In this document: piece by piece, positions 34,277 to 42,948 of the stretch | Position numbering within the stretch: position 1 is the stretch's first letter | How the letters are laid out: every line of letters starts with the position of its first letter | Origin: Curtobacterium sp. MCSS17_007 | GTDB lineage: Bacteria > Actinomycetota > Actinomycetes > Actinomycetales > Microbacteriaceae | Length of the DNA stretch: 64,000 bases | Direction of reading: 5' to 3' | Assembly: GCF_003234175.2 (NCBI RefSeq) | Contig: NZ_CP126257.1 | Coordinates: 2,108,001 to 2,172,000, forward strand | Made by a program: the position numbers and the translations under genes | The notes under the pieces: model-generated | The model's input: the letters and a program-made list of their open reading frames with translations, nothing else | Told to the model about the DNA's origin: nothing | Database searches by the model: none

Positions 34277-35179
34277 ATGGTCGACTACAACCGCATGGAC
34301 GCCCTCGCGCAGGAGCCCCTCGTCGTGGTGGGCGCGCCGACGAGCGCGGTCCGCGGCACGTGGCGCGAACTCCGCGACGTGTTCCGCCAGCGCGAGATGC
34401 TCGGGATGCTCATCCGCCGTGACCTCAAGGCGCGGTACAAGGACTCGGCGCTCGGGTTCGTCTGGACGCTCGTCCGACCCCTGACCCAGCTCCTCATCTA
34501 CTTCTTCGTGATGGGTCAGATCCTCGGCGCCGCGAAGGGCATCGACAACTTCGCGATCTACGTCTTCACCGGCCTGAGCGCCTACACGCTCTTCAGTGAG
34601 ATCGTCGCCGGCTCCACCGGGTCGATCGTGGGCAACTCGGGCCTGATCAAGAAGGTCTACGTCCCACGAGAGGTCTTCCCCCTCGCGAGCGTCGGGGCGG
34701 CCCTCGTCAACTACGCGATCCAGTTCGGGATCCTGCTGGCGGCCACGATCGCCCTCGGGGTGTTCCCGCTGCACGCGGGCATCGTCTACCTGATCCCGTC
34801 GGTGCTCGTCATCCTCGTCTACGGTGCCGCGATCGGCCTCGTGCTCGCGGCCCTGAACGTGTACCTCCGCGACGTCCAGTTCGTCATCGACGTCGGCTTG
34901 ATGGTGCTCCTCTGGGGATCGCCGATCGTGTACTCGTACTCGATGGTCCTCGACCGGCTCAAGGTCGACTGGCTCCTCGCGGTCTACACGAACAACCCCC
35001 TGACCCTGTCGGTGCTCGGCATGCAGAACGCCATCTGGCTGCACGACCCGACGACGGTCGTCTACCCGGACCACCTGATGCTCCGCCTGGTCATCGCGTT
35101 CGTCATCGGACTCGTGCTGCTGCTCGGCGCACAGCGCATCTTCTCCCGCCTGCAGGGCAACTTCGCGCAGGAGCTCTAG
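34277..35179 (+). CDS. wzm: ABC transporter permease for polysaccharide export (Wzm)
   Basis: This 300-residue ABC-2 type permease has an amphipathic N-terminus (FRQREMLGMLIRRDLKARYK) followed by six membrane segments. LGFVWTLVRPLTQLLIYFFV, GNSGLIKKVYVPREVFPLAS and YLRDVQFVIDVGL are classic for Wzm/TagG. With Wzt it would export a lipid-linked polysaccharide across the membrane. ATG 34277 is used; an adjacent GTG at 34274 is possible, and GAAGAG lies upstream. It is followed after five bases by wzt. Confidence 0.94.
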   Translation: MVDYNRMDALAQEPLVVVGAPTSAVRGTWRELRDVFRQREMLGMLIRRDLKARYKDSALGFVWTLVRPLTQLLIYFFVMGQILGAAKGIDNFAIYVFTGLSAYTLFSEIVAGSTGSIVGNSGLIKKVYVPREVFPLASVGAALVNYAIQFGILLAATIALGVFPLHAGIVYLIPSVLVILVYGAAIGLVLAALNVYLRDVQFVIDVGLMVLLWGSPIVYSYSMVLDRLKVDWLLAVYTNNPLTLSVLGMQNAIWLHDPTTVVYPDHLMLRLVIAFVIGLVLLLGAQRIFSRLQGNFAQEL

Positions 35180-35184
35180 GAACC

Positions 35185-36411
35185 ATGGCCATCAGCACCC
35201 CCATCGCCCCCACGACGACCTCCGACGAGGCGTTCCCCGAGGTCATCGTCGTCGACCACGTCCGCAAGCGGTTCACGGTCCGCAAGGACAACACGATCCG
35301 GGAGCGCATCGTGACGCTCGGTCGTGCCGGTCGCGCACACCGCCAGGACTTCTGGGCGCTCGACGACGTGACGGTGTCCATCAAGGCCGGGTCCACCGTC
35401 GGCCTGATCGGCCAGAACGGCTCTGGCAAGTCGACCCTGCTCAAGGCGATCGGCGGCATCATCCAACCGACGTCCGGCACCGTGTCGCGCCGCGGTCGCC
35501 TCGCCGCGCTCCTCGAGCTCGGCGCGGGCTTCCACCCGGACCTGTCCGGCCGTGAGAACGTCTACCTCAACGCTGCACTGCTCGGGCTGAGCCGCAAGGA
35601 GACCGAGGAGCGATTCGAGGACATCCACGCGTTCTCGGGCATCGGCGACTTCATCGACACGCAGGTGAAGTTCTACTCGTCCGGCATGTACGTGCGCCTC
35701 GCCTTCGCCGTGGCCGTGCACACCGACCCGGACGTCCTGCTCGTCGACGAGGTGCTCGCCGTCGGCGACGAGGCGTTCCAACGCAAGTGCCTCGACCGCA
35801 TCCGCACGTTCCAGGAACAAGGCAAGACGATCATCATCGTCACGCACTCGCTGAGCCAGGTGCAGGAGATGTGCGACCGCGTCGTGCTGCTCAACAAGGG
35901 CAAGGTCCTGCACGACGGCGACCCGATCGCCGCGGTGAGCATGTTCCGCGACGTGCTCGAGGAGCGCCGACAGGGCGAGCTGAGCCAGGACGTCGCCGTC
36001 GGGCGCGGGACCGTGCTCGGCGCCTCCGTCCACGCCGACGGCCGCGGTCCCCGCGACGGCGTCCGTCCCGGCGACGACCTGATCGTCGACATGGAGTTCG
36101 AGCACCTGGACGGCGTCTCCGACTGGGAGGCCGCGGTCCAGATCAACAACACCGCCGGTCAGGTCGTCTACGGCACCACGACGGGGATCATGGGCGTCTC
36201 GCTCGAGCCGTTGCACGGTCGACGGAAGCTCCGGCTGCGGATCGCCGACACCGCGTTCGGCACCGGGAAGTACTTCATCAACGTCTCGATGATGGACTCC
36301 GCCGGACGGCACCTGCACGACCTGCCCGAGTGCGACTCCTTCGAGGTCCCGTCCTTCGGCAACGCCGTCGGCACGGTGTACGCCGCTCCCTCGATCGAGG
36401 ACGCCGACTGA
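35185..36411 (+). CDS. wzt: ABC transporter ATP-binding protein with carbohydrate-binding tail (Wzt)
   Basis: This 408-residue protein has an ATPase domain (residues 15-245) with Walker A GQNGSGKST, the signature YSSGMYVRLAFAVAV and Walker B VLLVDEVLAVGDEAFQ, typical of Wzt/TagH. A C-terminal beta-sandwich of about 140 residues (from DVAVGRGTVLG) matches the Wzt C-terminal domain. In characterised systems that domain recognises the non-reducing end of the finished glycan before export, so chain length or capping may be checked. It is encoded right after wzm, and its stop overlaps the start of the next glycosyltransferase gene. Confidence 0.94.
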   Translation: MAISTPIAPTTTSDEAFPEVIVVDHVRKRFTVRKDNTIRERIVTLGRAGRAHRQDFWALDDVTVSIKAGSTVGLIGQNGSGKSTLLKAIGGIIQPTSGTVSRRGRLAALLELGAGFHPDLSGRENVYLNAALLGLSRKETEERFEDIHAFSGIGDFIDTQVKFYSSGMYVRLAFAVAVHTDPDVLLVDEVLAVGDEAFQRKCLDRIRTFQEQGKTIIIVTHSLSQVQEMCDRVVLLNKGKVLHDGDPIAAVSMFRDVLEERRQGELSQDVAVGRGTVLGASVHADGRGPRDGVRPGDDLIVDMEFEHLDGVSDWEAAVQINNTAGQVVYGTTTGIMGVSLEPLHGRRKLRLRIADTAFGTGKYFINVSMMDSAGRHLHDLPECDSFEVPSFGNAVGTVYAAPSIEDAD

Positions 36412-37427
36412 CCCGGACGGCGGTCGTCGTCGTCAACTGGAACCGCGCCGACCTGACCACCCGTGCTGCGCGTGCCGTGCTCGAGGACGGCGCCGCAGAC
36501 GAGGTCGTGGTCGTCGACAACGGCTCCTCCGACGACTCCGTGGCCGTGCTCCGCGACGCCCTGCCCGAGGCGACCGTGGTCGCCCGCGCGACGAACGGCG
36601 GCTTCGCGGCCGGTGCGAACGCGGGCATCGCCGCGGCCGACGCCGACGTCGTCGTGCTCCTCAACAACGACGCGGTACCCGCCCCCGGCTTCGTCGCGGC
36701 ACTGCGCGACCACCTGCTCGCCGCTGCACCGGAGGTCGCCGCGGTGACGGCACGCATCGTGCTCGCCGGGCGCTGGTCACGCCTCCCGTCCGACCGGTCT
36801 CGTCCGGACGCCGCAGCCGGGGACCGGATGCTGCGCGACCACGACGGGACGGCCTGGGCCCCGTCCGACGACGGCGAGGTCCGACTCAACTCGACCGGCG
36901 TGCAGGTCGACCGGGACGGGAACGGCGCCGACCGCGACTGGTTCGCCCCGGACGACCGCGCCGCGCCGACCGCGGTGTTCGGCTTCTCCGGTGGCGCCGC
37001 CGCCCTGCGACGCGCCGCACTCGACGACGTGGGGCTCTTCGACGAGTCGCTCTTCATGTACTACGAGGACACCGAGCTCGCCTGGCGCCTCGCGCGGCGC
37101 GCGTGGCGGGTCGAGTACGAGCCGCGGGCCGTCGTGGAGCACGAGCACTCGGCCTCCTCGGGGGTGCGGAGCGACCTCTTCGTCTACCGCAACGCCCGCA
37201 ACCGGCTGGTCGTCGCCTTCTGGCACGCGCCGTGGACGACCGTGCTGCGGGCGCTCGTGCGGACGACCGTCCGAGGGGTGCGCGGTGGTGTCGGCAACCG
37301 GGAGGCACGGCTGGTCCTGGCAGCGCTGGCCGACGTCCTGCGGCACCTCCCCGGCCACCTCGCACGCCGGACCCGTGAGTCGCGACGGGCGTCCGTTCCG
37401 CGGCGGCGCGTGCGGACGTCGGCATGA
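36408..37427 (+). CDS. GT2 glycosyltransferase, probable CTG start
   Basis: This 339-residue protein starts TAVVVVNWNRADLTTRAARA and has VVVVDNGSSDDS, NGGFAAGANAGIAAA, the metal site LLNNDAVPAPGF, and MYYEDTELAWRLARRAW as in rhamnosyltransferase-like GT2 enzymes. No ATG, GTG or TTG lies near the domain start. A CTG at 36408 overlaps the wzt stop as CTGA, with GAGG seven bases upstream, and is the best start. The nearest in-frame GTG upstream (about 36330) would give a long overlap. The basic C-terminus follows an amphipathic segment. It is likely coupled to wzt/wzm. Confidence 0.83.
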   Translation: MTRTAVVVVNWNRADLTTRAARAVLEDGAADEVVVVDNGSSDDSVAVLRDALPEATVVARATNGGFAAGANAGIAAADADVVVLLNNDAVPAPGFVAALRDHLLAAAPEVAAVTARIVLAGRWSRLPSDRSRPDAAAGDRMLRDHDGTAWAPSDDGEVRLNSTGVQVDRDGNGADRDWFAPDDRAAPTAVFGFSGGAAALRRAALDDVGLFDESLFMYYEDTELAWRLARRAWRVEYEPRAVVEHEHSASSGVRSDLFVYRNARNRLVVAFWHAPWTTVLRALVRTTVRGVRGGVGNREARLVLAALADVLRHLPGHLARRTRESRRASVPRRRVRTSA

Positions 37428-37438
37428 GGGCGGCGGGC

Positions 37439-37444
37439 TATCCT
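37439..37444 (+). promoter_or_regulatory. Possible -10 element before the GT4 gene
   Basis: TATCCT lies 43 bases ahead of the GTG at 37487. Together with the GGAAGGAA ribosome site it could allow expression independent of the upstream wzm operon. Confidence 0.3.
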
Positions 37445-37486
37445 GGTCGCTCCCCCATCGTCGGCCCCGGTCGGAAGGAACCTCGC

Positions 37487-38638
37487 GTGCCGCAGACCAC
37501 CGTCCTGATCGACGGAACCGCGGTACCGACGGCCCTCGGCGGCGTGGGCCGGTACCTCGAGGGGATCGCGTCGCACCTGGCAGCCGCCGCTGGTCCGGAG
37601 CTCGACGTCCACCTGGTCGTGCGACCGGAGCACGCCGACCACTTCCGCGCGGTCGCCTCCGGTGTCCATGTGCACCGTGCCCCGGGGTGGACGTCGTCCG
37701 TCCCGCTCCGGCTCCTCTGGGAGCAGGTCGGGCTCGTGCGACTCGCCCGTCGCCTCCGCGCCGGCGTCCTGCACTCCCCGCACTACACCTTCCCGCTCGT
37801 CTGGCGCGGCGGATCGGTCGTCACGCTGCACGACGCGACGTTCTTCTCCCACCCGCAGTGGCACTCGCGCCTGAAGCGCACGTTCTTCACCTGGTGGAGC
37901 CGGCGCTCGCTCCGGACCCGTCCGGCGGTCCTCGTGCCGAGCGCCGCGACCGGAACAGAGGCGGCGCGGGTGGTCTCCGGCATCCGCGCCCGCGTGCTGG
38001 TGGCCCCCCTCGGGGTCGACCACGCCGTCTTCCACGAGCCGGACGGCGACGCGATCGCCGACGCCCGCATCGCTGCCGGGATCCCCGAGGGCGCGGACTG
38101 GATCGCCTTCCTCGGCACGATCGAGCCGCGCAAGAACGTCGGTGCGCTCCTGTCGGCCTACCGAACCGTCCGCCGTACCCGTGCTGCCGAGGGCAGTGAG
38201 ACGCCGTGGCTCGTGCTGTCCGGCGCCCGGGGCTGGGACACCGAGGCGCTCGCCGCGCTCGACGCGCTGCAGCCGGAGGACCACGTCGTCGAAGCCGGGT
38301 ACCTGCCGCTCGAGGACCTCTCGGGCTTCCTCGGCGGCGCCGAACTCGTCGTCTACCCGAGTCTCGGCGAGGGCTTCGGCCTCCCGGTGGTCGAAGCCAT
38401 GGCGACCGGTGCGTGCGTCGTGACGACCCGACGGTTGTCCCTGCCGGAGGTCGGCGGCGACGCCGCGGTGTACACCGAACCGGACGCCGCGTCGATCGCC
38501 GACGCGATCGGTGCGTTGCTGGCGGACGAGGCGACCCGGACCGCCCACCGACGTGCCGCCCGCGACCGCGCCGCCCGGTTCACGTGGGATGCCACCGCCC
38601 GCGTGCACGTCGAGGCGTACCGCGAGGTCGCCCGGTGA
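37487..38638 (+). CDS. GT4 family glycosyltransferase (mannosyl/rhamnosyl type)
   Basis: This 383-residue GT-B enzyme has VLIDGTAVPTALGGVGRYLE in the acceptor domain, VVTLHDATFFSHPQW in the middle, GTIEPRKNVGALLSA at the donor-domain start, and PSLGEGFGLPVVEAMATGA, which contains the retaining E-x7-E motif. GTG 37487 has an excellent GGAAGGAA site. A start at 37424 would add 21 residues without family similarity and is rejected. The stop overlaps the next gene start (GTGA), so the pair is coupled. Confidence 0.92.
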   Translation: MPQTTVLIDGTAVPTALGGVGRYLEGIASHLAAAAGPELDVHLVVRPEHADHFRAVASGVHVHRAPGWTSSVPLRLLWEQVGLVRLARRLRAGVLHSPHYTFPLVWRGGSVVTLHDATFFSHPQWHSRLKRTFFTWWSRRSLRTRPAVLVPSAATGTEAARVVSGIRARVLVAPLGVDHAVFHEPDGDAIADARIAAGIPEGADWIAFLGTIEPRKNVGALLSAYRTVRRTRAAEGSETPWLVLSGARGWDTEALAALDALQPEDHVVEAGYLPLEDLSGFLGGAELVVYPSLGEGFGLPVVEAMATGACVVTTRRLSLPEVGGDAAVYTEPDAASIADAIGALLADEATRTAHRRAARDRAARFTWDATARVHVEAYREVAR

Positions 38639-39495
38639 GCCGCGCGCGGGTCGCGGTCCTCACCGTGACGTACAACACGGGCGAGACCATCCGGCCGTTC
38701 CTCGAGAGCGTTCGGCGTGCATCGTCCACCGAGCTGCCGGTGGTCATCGCGGACAACGGCTCGGCCGACCTGCAGGGCCTCCGGGCGATCGCCGAGGGGT
38801 ACGGCGCCACCGTGGTCTCCTCCGGGGGCAACCGCGGCTACGGCGGCGGCATCGACGCGGCGCTCGACGCCCTCGACGACGAGCTCCCGGACGAGGACCC
38901 GGAGTTCCTCCTCGTCACGAACCCCGACGTGGTCCTCGGCGACGGCGCGGTCGACGAACTGGTCGCAGCGGCTGACCGGCTGCCGACCGGCGGCGCGTTC
39001 GGCCCGCAGGTGCTCGACGAACACGGCGAGACGTACCCGTCGGCCCGACAGCTGCCGTCCCTGCGCACGGGGCTCGGGCACGCGGCCTTCTCGCGGCTCT
39101 GGCCGGGCAATCCGTGGAGCCAGCGCTACTGGTCGACCACCCGCGTCGAGGAGCGGTCTGCGGGGTGGCTCTCGGGCGCCTGCTTCCTGATCCGGACGTC
39201 GCTGTTCCGGCAGCTCGGCGGGTTCGACGAGACGTACTTCATGTACTTCGAGGACGTGGACCTCGGGCAGCGCGTCGGCGAGGCGGGCGCGGAGAACGTG
39301 TACGTGCCGAGCGCCCGCGTCGTCCACACGGGCGCGCACTCGACCTCGTCGAACCGGAAGCGCATGGAGATCGAGCACCACCGGAGCGCGTACCGCTTCC
39401 TGTCCCGGAAGTACCGCGCGTGGTGGCTGTGGCCGCTCCGGCTCGTGCTCCGGGTGGGGCTGGCGACCCGCGCGCGCTGGGTCACCCGCAAGTAG
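38635..39495 (+). CDS. GT2 rhamnosyltransferase-like (WbbL family)
   Basis: This 286-residue protein begins VAVLTVTYNTGETIRPFLES, with ADNGSADLQG, GNRGYGGGIDAAL, the metal region VTNPDVVLGDGAVDEL, SGACFLIRTSLFRQLGGFDE and MYFEDVDLGQRV. This is the layout of WbbL-type rhamnosyltransferases, which use dTDP-L-rhamnose. rmlABCD are in this window, which supports that donor. The GTG overlaps the preceding stop, and the frame ends in a basic, partly hydrophobic tail (YRAWWLWPLRLVLRVGL) that may dip into the membrane. Confidence 0.9.
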   Translation: MSRARVAVLTVTYNTGETIRPFLESVRRASSTELPVVIADNGSADLQGLRAIAEGYGATVVSSGGNRGYGGGIDAALDALDDELPDEDPEFLLVTNPDVVLGDGAVDELVAAADRLPTGGAFGPQVLDEHGETYPSARQLPSLRTGLGHAAFSRLWPGNPWSQRYWSTTRVEERSAGWLSGACFLIRTSLFRQLGGFDETYFMYFEDVDLGQRVGEAGAENVYVPSARVVHTGAHSTSSNRKRMEIEHHRSAYRFLSRKYRAWWLWPLRLVLRVGLATRARWVTRK

Positions 39496-39568
39496 TCCGG
39501 TCCGCTCGCGACAGCGGTGCACGGAGCCGTCGCCGGACGGTGCCCGCCACACGGACGCGCGGTGGGAC

Positions 39569-41317
39569 TCAGACGCGCAGCCGCGCACGCTCCCTGCGCG
39601 CGACGTCGAGCAGCACCTGCGCCCGTGCATCGAAGGAGTGCTCCGCGGCGATCCTGGTGGCCACCGCCGACCGCTCCGCCACGTCCGGCCAGGGACGCGC
39701 GGGATCGAGCAGACCTGCGAGCTCGTCGCGGTCGTGCGCGACCGCCAGCGTCGGCAGGTCGAGCAGGTCCCCCAGCCCGGCCACCGGGTCGGTGACGACG
39801 ACCCCGCCTGCGGCGAGCACGTCGAACACCCGGTTCGACACGAAGCCGCCGGCCGCCATGTCCGGCCAGTGGTCGTTGAGGACCACGCGTGCGGACGCGT
39901 AGGCGCGCGCCACCGCCCGTCGCTCGAGCGACGGGGCGCCGAGCGCGGCGGGCGGCACCAGGCCTGCCCACCCCGGGCCGTGCACGCGCAGGTCCGCTCC
40001 GAGCGCGACCGCGTCCTGGACGACGGCACGCTCCACTCCGCGCGTCGACCCGACGAACACCACGCGGCCGGCGTCCGGGTCGTCGCCCGTCGGAACGGCG
40101 CCGGAGACCGGGTGGAACACCGCCGGGTCGGTGGCCTGCAGCAGCGTCCGGACGGGCACGCCGGCGCGATCCGCAGCGGTGGCTGCCCACACCGCTCCGG
40201 CGGCGAAGACCGCGTCGAATGACCTGAGCTCGGTGTCGGACACGTCGTCCGGGTGGCTGATCACCCAGAGCAGGTTCACGGACGCGGGGTTCGGCGGCAC
40301 CCGGTCGAGCCCGCGGACGACGAGCGTCACATCGTCGCCCGCGTCGTCGGGACGGACATGGGCGTCGCGGCGGTCGACCCGCACACGCTGCCCGAGTCGC
40401 CGGAGGGCCGCGGCGAGTTCGTCGGCGAAGTGCACGTCGCCCCAGCCGTCGCCGTCCGCACCGGCGGGCGCAGCGATCTTGACCGACCAGGACAACCGTC
40501 CGTCGTCGTCCTCGGTCCGGGTCGTGGGTGTCACCGGTCGAGCACCCCACGGCGGCAACGGCGGTCCCGCGACCACGCCCGAGCCCGGGTACTCCGTCGG
40601 CGTCCGGGCCCGTCCGCGCCACGACGCGACGACGTCCACCACGGCGGCGTCGACCGTTCGTCCCGGTTCCACCGTCCGGCGGACCGGCCCGACGTCGCGG
40701 GTCGTCACCGTCGTCGAGACGGCGTCGGCTACCGCGACGGTCCACGCCGTCAGGACGGTGCGCTCGTCCGGGAGGCACGGCGCCGCGACCACGGCACGCT
40801 GCGGCATCGAGACGACCGGCTGGTCGGCCCCGAACACCGGCCCGTCCTGCGAGACCGGGCGGTCGTCGGCCCACGGCAGGGCACCGGGGCGGACGAGCAG
40901 CGCGCCGTTCCGGAGGGAACCGTCTGCCGTCACCACGCGCGCCTGTGTCGGGCGACGGACGTCGTGTGCGAGCACCCGGAGCGCTGCGGCGTCGAGCACG
41001 ACCGACGTGTCGACCAGGACCAGGGTCTGCCCGACGCCGGCGGCGATCCCCGCGTTCACCGCCGACCCGATGCCGTCGACCGGGTCGGTGCGGACCCAGG
41101 GCACGGCCGGGTCGAAGCCGTCACGGGGCGAGGCGTCGGCCACGTAGGACACGGCGCGGACGTCGGCTCCGTCGCCGAGGGCCGCTCGCGCGACCGCGAT
41201 CAGCCGCGGCACCTCGCCGTGCCGGTCCGATCGGGTCGTGACGACCACGGTGACCGGCGTGTCCAGGTGCGGGAGCGCTCCGTCCCAGCCGGCCACCCGG
41301 ACGGGTGACGCCGTCAT
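39569..41317 (-). CDS. Two-domain glycosyltransferase-like protein
   Basis: This 582-residue protein has two parts. Residues 1-260 resemble a degenerate GT2-like fold (VTVVVTTRSDRHGEVPRLIA, VDTSVVLDAAALRVLAHDV) without a clear metal motif. Residues 275-582 are a GT-B unit with DVHFADELAAALRRLGQRV, LWVISHPDDVSDTEL, GRVVFVGSTRGVERAVVQDA and SNRVFDVLAAGGVVVTDPVA, similar to CgeB/GT4-like transferases. ATG 41317 is used. GTG 41389 lies next to the rmlA stop and is an alternative giving 24 more basic residues. It lies downstream of rmlA and rmlC on the same strand. Confidence 0.78.
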   Translation of the reverse strand: MTASPVRVAGWDGALPHLDTPVTVVVTTRSDRHGEVPRLIAVARAALGDGADVRAVSYVADASPRDGFDPAVPWVRTDPVDGIGSAVNAGIAAGVGQTLVLVDTSVVLDAAALRVLAHDVRRPTQARVVTADGSLRNGALLVRPGALPWADDRPVSQDGPVFGADQPVVSMPQRAVVAAPCLPDERTVLTAWTVAVADAVSTTVTTRDVGPVRRTVEPGRTVDAAVVDVVASWRGRARTPTEYPGSGVVAGPPLPPWGARPVTPTTRTEDDDGRLSWSVKIAAPAGADGDGWGDVHFADELAAALRRLGQRVRVDRRDAHVRPDDAGDDVTLVVRGLDRVPPNPASVNLLWVISHPDDVSDTELRSFDAVFAAGAVWAATAADRAGVPVRTLLQATDPAVFHPVSGAVPTGDDPDAGRVVFVGSTRGVERAVVQDAVALGADLRVHGPGWAGLVPPAALGAPSLERRAVARAYASARVVLNDHWPDMAAGGFVSNRVFDVLAAGGVVVTDPVAGLGDLLDLPTLAVAHDRDELAGLLDPARPWPDVAERSAVATRIAAEHSFDARAQVLLDVARRERARLRV

Positions 41318-41394
41318 CGCGGACGACGGGGGCGACTCCAGGCCCGGACCGGAGTGCACCGCGTCGCGACGGCGGCGTCGGCCGAACACGCGGG

Positions 41395-42258
41395 TCAGGC
41401 GTCGAGCAGTCGCTGCAGGTACACGCCGTACCCACCCTTGACGAGGGGTGCGGCGAGCTCGGCGAGCTGCGCGTCGTCGATCCAGCCGTTGCGCCAGGCG
41501 ATCTCCTCGATGCACCCGATCTTGAAGCCCTGACGGTCCTCGATGACCTTGACGTACTCGGACGCCTGCATCATGGACTCGAAGGTGCCGGTGTCCAGCC
41601 AGGCCGTGCCGCGGTCGAGGACCTGCACGCCGAGCTTGCCGGAGTCGAGGTAGCGCTCGTTGACCGTCGAGATCTCGAGCTCCCCGCGGGCGCTCGGCTC
41701 GATGGTCTTCGCGATCTCGATCACCGAGTTGTCGTAGAAGTACAGGCCGGGGACCGCGTAGTTCGACTTCGGCTGCGCGGGCTTCTCCTCGATGGAGACC
41801 GCCGTGAACGAGTCGTCGAACTCGACGACGCCGTACGCCGTCGGGTCGGCGACGTGGTACGCGAAGATCGTCGCGCCGTCGACCTCGGTGTTCTTCCGCA
41901 GGTTCGTGCCGAGGCCCGTGCCGTGGAAGATGTTGTCACCGAGGACGAGTGCGACGCTGTCGTCGCCGATGAAGTCCTCGCCGATGACGAAGGCCTGCGC
42001 GAGACCGTCCGGGCTCGGCTGGACCGCGTACTGGATGTCCATGCCCAGCGCGGAGCCGTCGCCGAGCAACGCCCTGAACTGGTCGTTGTACTCCGGCGTC
42101 GTGATGACGAGGACCTCGCGGATCCCGGCCATCATGAGCGTCGACAGCGGGTAGTAGACCATCGGCTTGTCGTAGATCGGCATGAGCTGCTTGCTGATGC
42201 CCTTGGTGATCGGCCACAGGCGGGTGCCGGAACCGCCGGCCAGGATGATGCCCTTCAC
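41395..42258 (-). CDS. rmlA: Glucose-1-phosphate thymidylyltransferase
   Basis: This 287-residue enzyme makes dTDP-glucose, the first step to dTDP-L-rhamnose. It has the nucleotidyltransferase signature [43 protein letters not shown] (metal-binding Asp) and [20 protein letters not shown]. Length is normal for RmlA. It is 12 bases downstream of rmlC, so both form one minus-strand unit, while rmlB and rmlD lie 4-5 kb away on the other strand. Confidence 0.97.
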   Translation of the reverse strand: MKGIILAGGSGTRLWPITKGISKQLMPIYDKPMVYYPLSTLMMAGIREVLVITTPEYNDQFRALLGDGSALGMDIQYAVQPSPDGLAQAFVIGEDFIGDDSVALVLGDNIFHGTGLGTNLRKNTEVDGATIFAYHVADPTAYGVVEFDDSFTAVSIEEKPAQPKSNYAVPGLYFYDNSVIEIAKTIEPSARGELEISTVNERYLDSGKLGVQVLDRGTAWLDTGTFESMMQASEYVKVIEDRQGFKIGCIEEIAWRNGWIDDAQLAELAAPLVKGGYGVYLQRLLDA

Positions 42259-42270
42259 GTCCGGGCCCCC

Positions 42271-42879
42271 TTACTTCTTCGTCCGGAGGGACTCGGTGTA
42301 CGCCACCGCTTCCTCGTAGGTCGGCAGCAGGCCCTGCTCGGCTGCCTGTTCGAGCGTCGGCGCCTTCGTGTCCTTGTCGGACAGCACGGGATCGCCGATC
42401 CCGTCCGGCAGCTCGAGCCCGACGGTCGGGTCGAGGATGGTGATCCCCTTCTCCCGCTCGGGGTCGTAGTGCGCGCTGACGAGGTAGTTCACGGTCGAGC
42501 GGTCCTCGAGCGCGACGATGGCGTGCCCGAGGCCCTCGGACAGGTACACGGCCTTGCGGTCGACGTCGTCGATCCGGACCGAGTCCCACTGGCCGAACGT
42601 CGGGGACCCCACCCGGATGTCGACGATGTAGTCGATGAAGGCGCCGCGGACGGCGGTCACGTACTTCGCCTGGCTGGGCGCGACGAGGGCGTAGTGGATG
42701 CCCCGGGCCACACCGGCCGACGAGATCGACATGTTGACCTGCCGGAGGTCCAGCGGGTGACCGACGGTCTCCTCGAGGACGTCTGCGCGGTACGCCTCGA
42801 GGAACGCTCCTCGTGCGTCGCCGTGCTGGACGGGCGTGAACTCCCACGCGCCGGGGATCTTCAGTTCGCGGATCTGCAC
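42271..42879 (-). CDS. rmlC: dTDP-4-dehydrorhamnose 3,5-epimerase
   Basis: This 202-residue cupin epimerase catalyses the third step of dTDP-L-rhamnose synthesis. IPGAWEFTPVQHGDARGAFL starts the fold. GVARGIHYALVAPSQAKYV carries the catalytic His and substrate Arg/Lys, and LGHAIVALEDRSTVNYLVS carries the second active-site strand with the Tyr. The GTG start at 42879 is six bases from a TAGGAT element and fits a leaderless message. rmlA follows in the same operon. Confidence 0.95.
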   Translation of the reverse strand: MQIRELKIPGAWEFTPVQHGDARGAFLEAYRADVLEETVGHPLDLRQVNMSISSAGVARGIHYALVAPSQAKYVTAVRGAFIDYIVDIRVGSPTFGQWDSVRIDDVDRKAVYLSEGLGHAIVALEDRSTVNYLVSAHYDPEREKGITILDPTVGLELPDGIGDPVLSDKDTKAPTLEQAAEQGLLPTYEEAVAYTESLRTKK

Positions 42880-42885
42880 CAGGCG

Positions 42886-42891
42886 ATCCTA
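42886..42891 (-). promoter_or_regulatory. Possible -10 element for the leaderless rmlC-rmlA operon
   Basis: TAGGAT on the minus strand ends six bases before the GTG at 42879. It lies back to back with TACGAT (42910-42915) on the plus strand. Confidence 0.5.
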
Positions 42892-42909
42892 GCAACGCGG
42901 TCGCACCGC

Positions 42910-42915
42910 TACGAT
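42910..42915 (+). promoter_or_regulatory. Possible -10 element for the first DUF2142 gene
   Basis: TACGAT gives a leader of about 27 bases, which contains AGGGGG six bases before the TTG start at 42949. Confidence 0.4.
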
Positions 42916-42948
42916 CGAGGAGTTTGCCGACGGACCAGGGGGTCGATC

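Noticed and set aside
41305..42948. Plus-strand frame ahead of the DUF2142 gene
   Set aside because: Antisense to rmlA and rmlC, which have full catalytic motifs. The DUF2142 protein starts at 42949 with a ribosome site.
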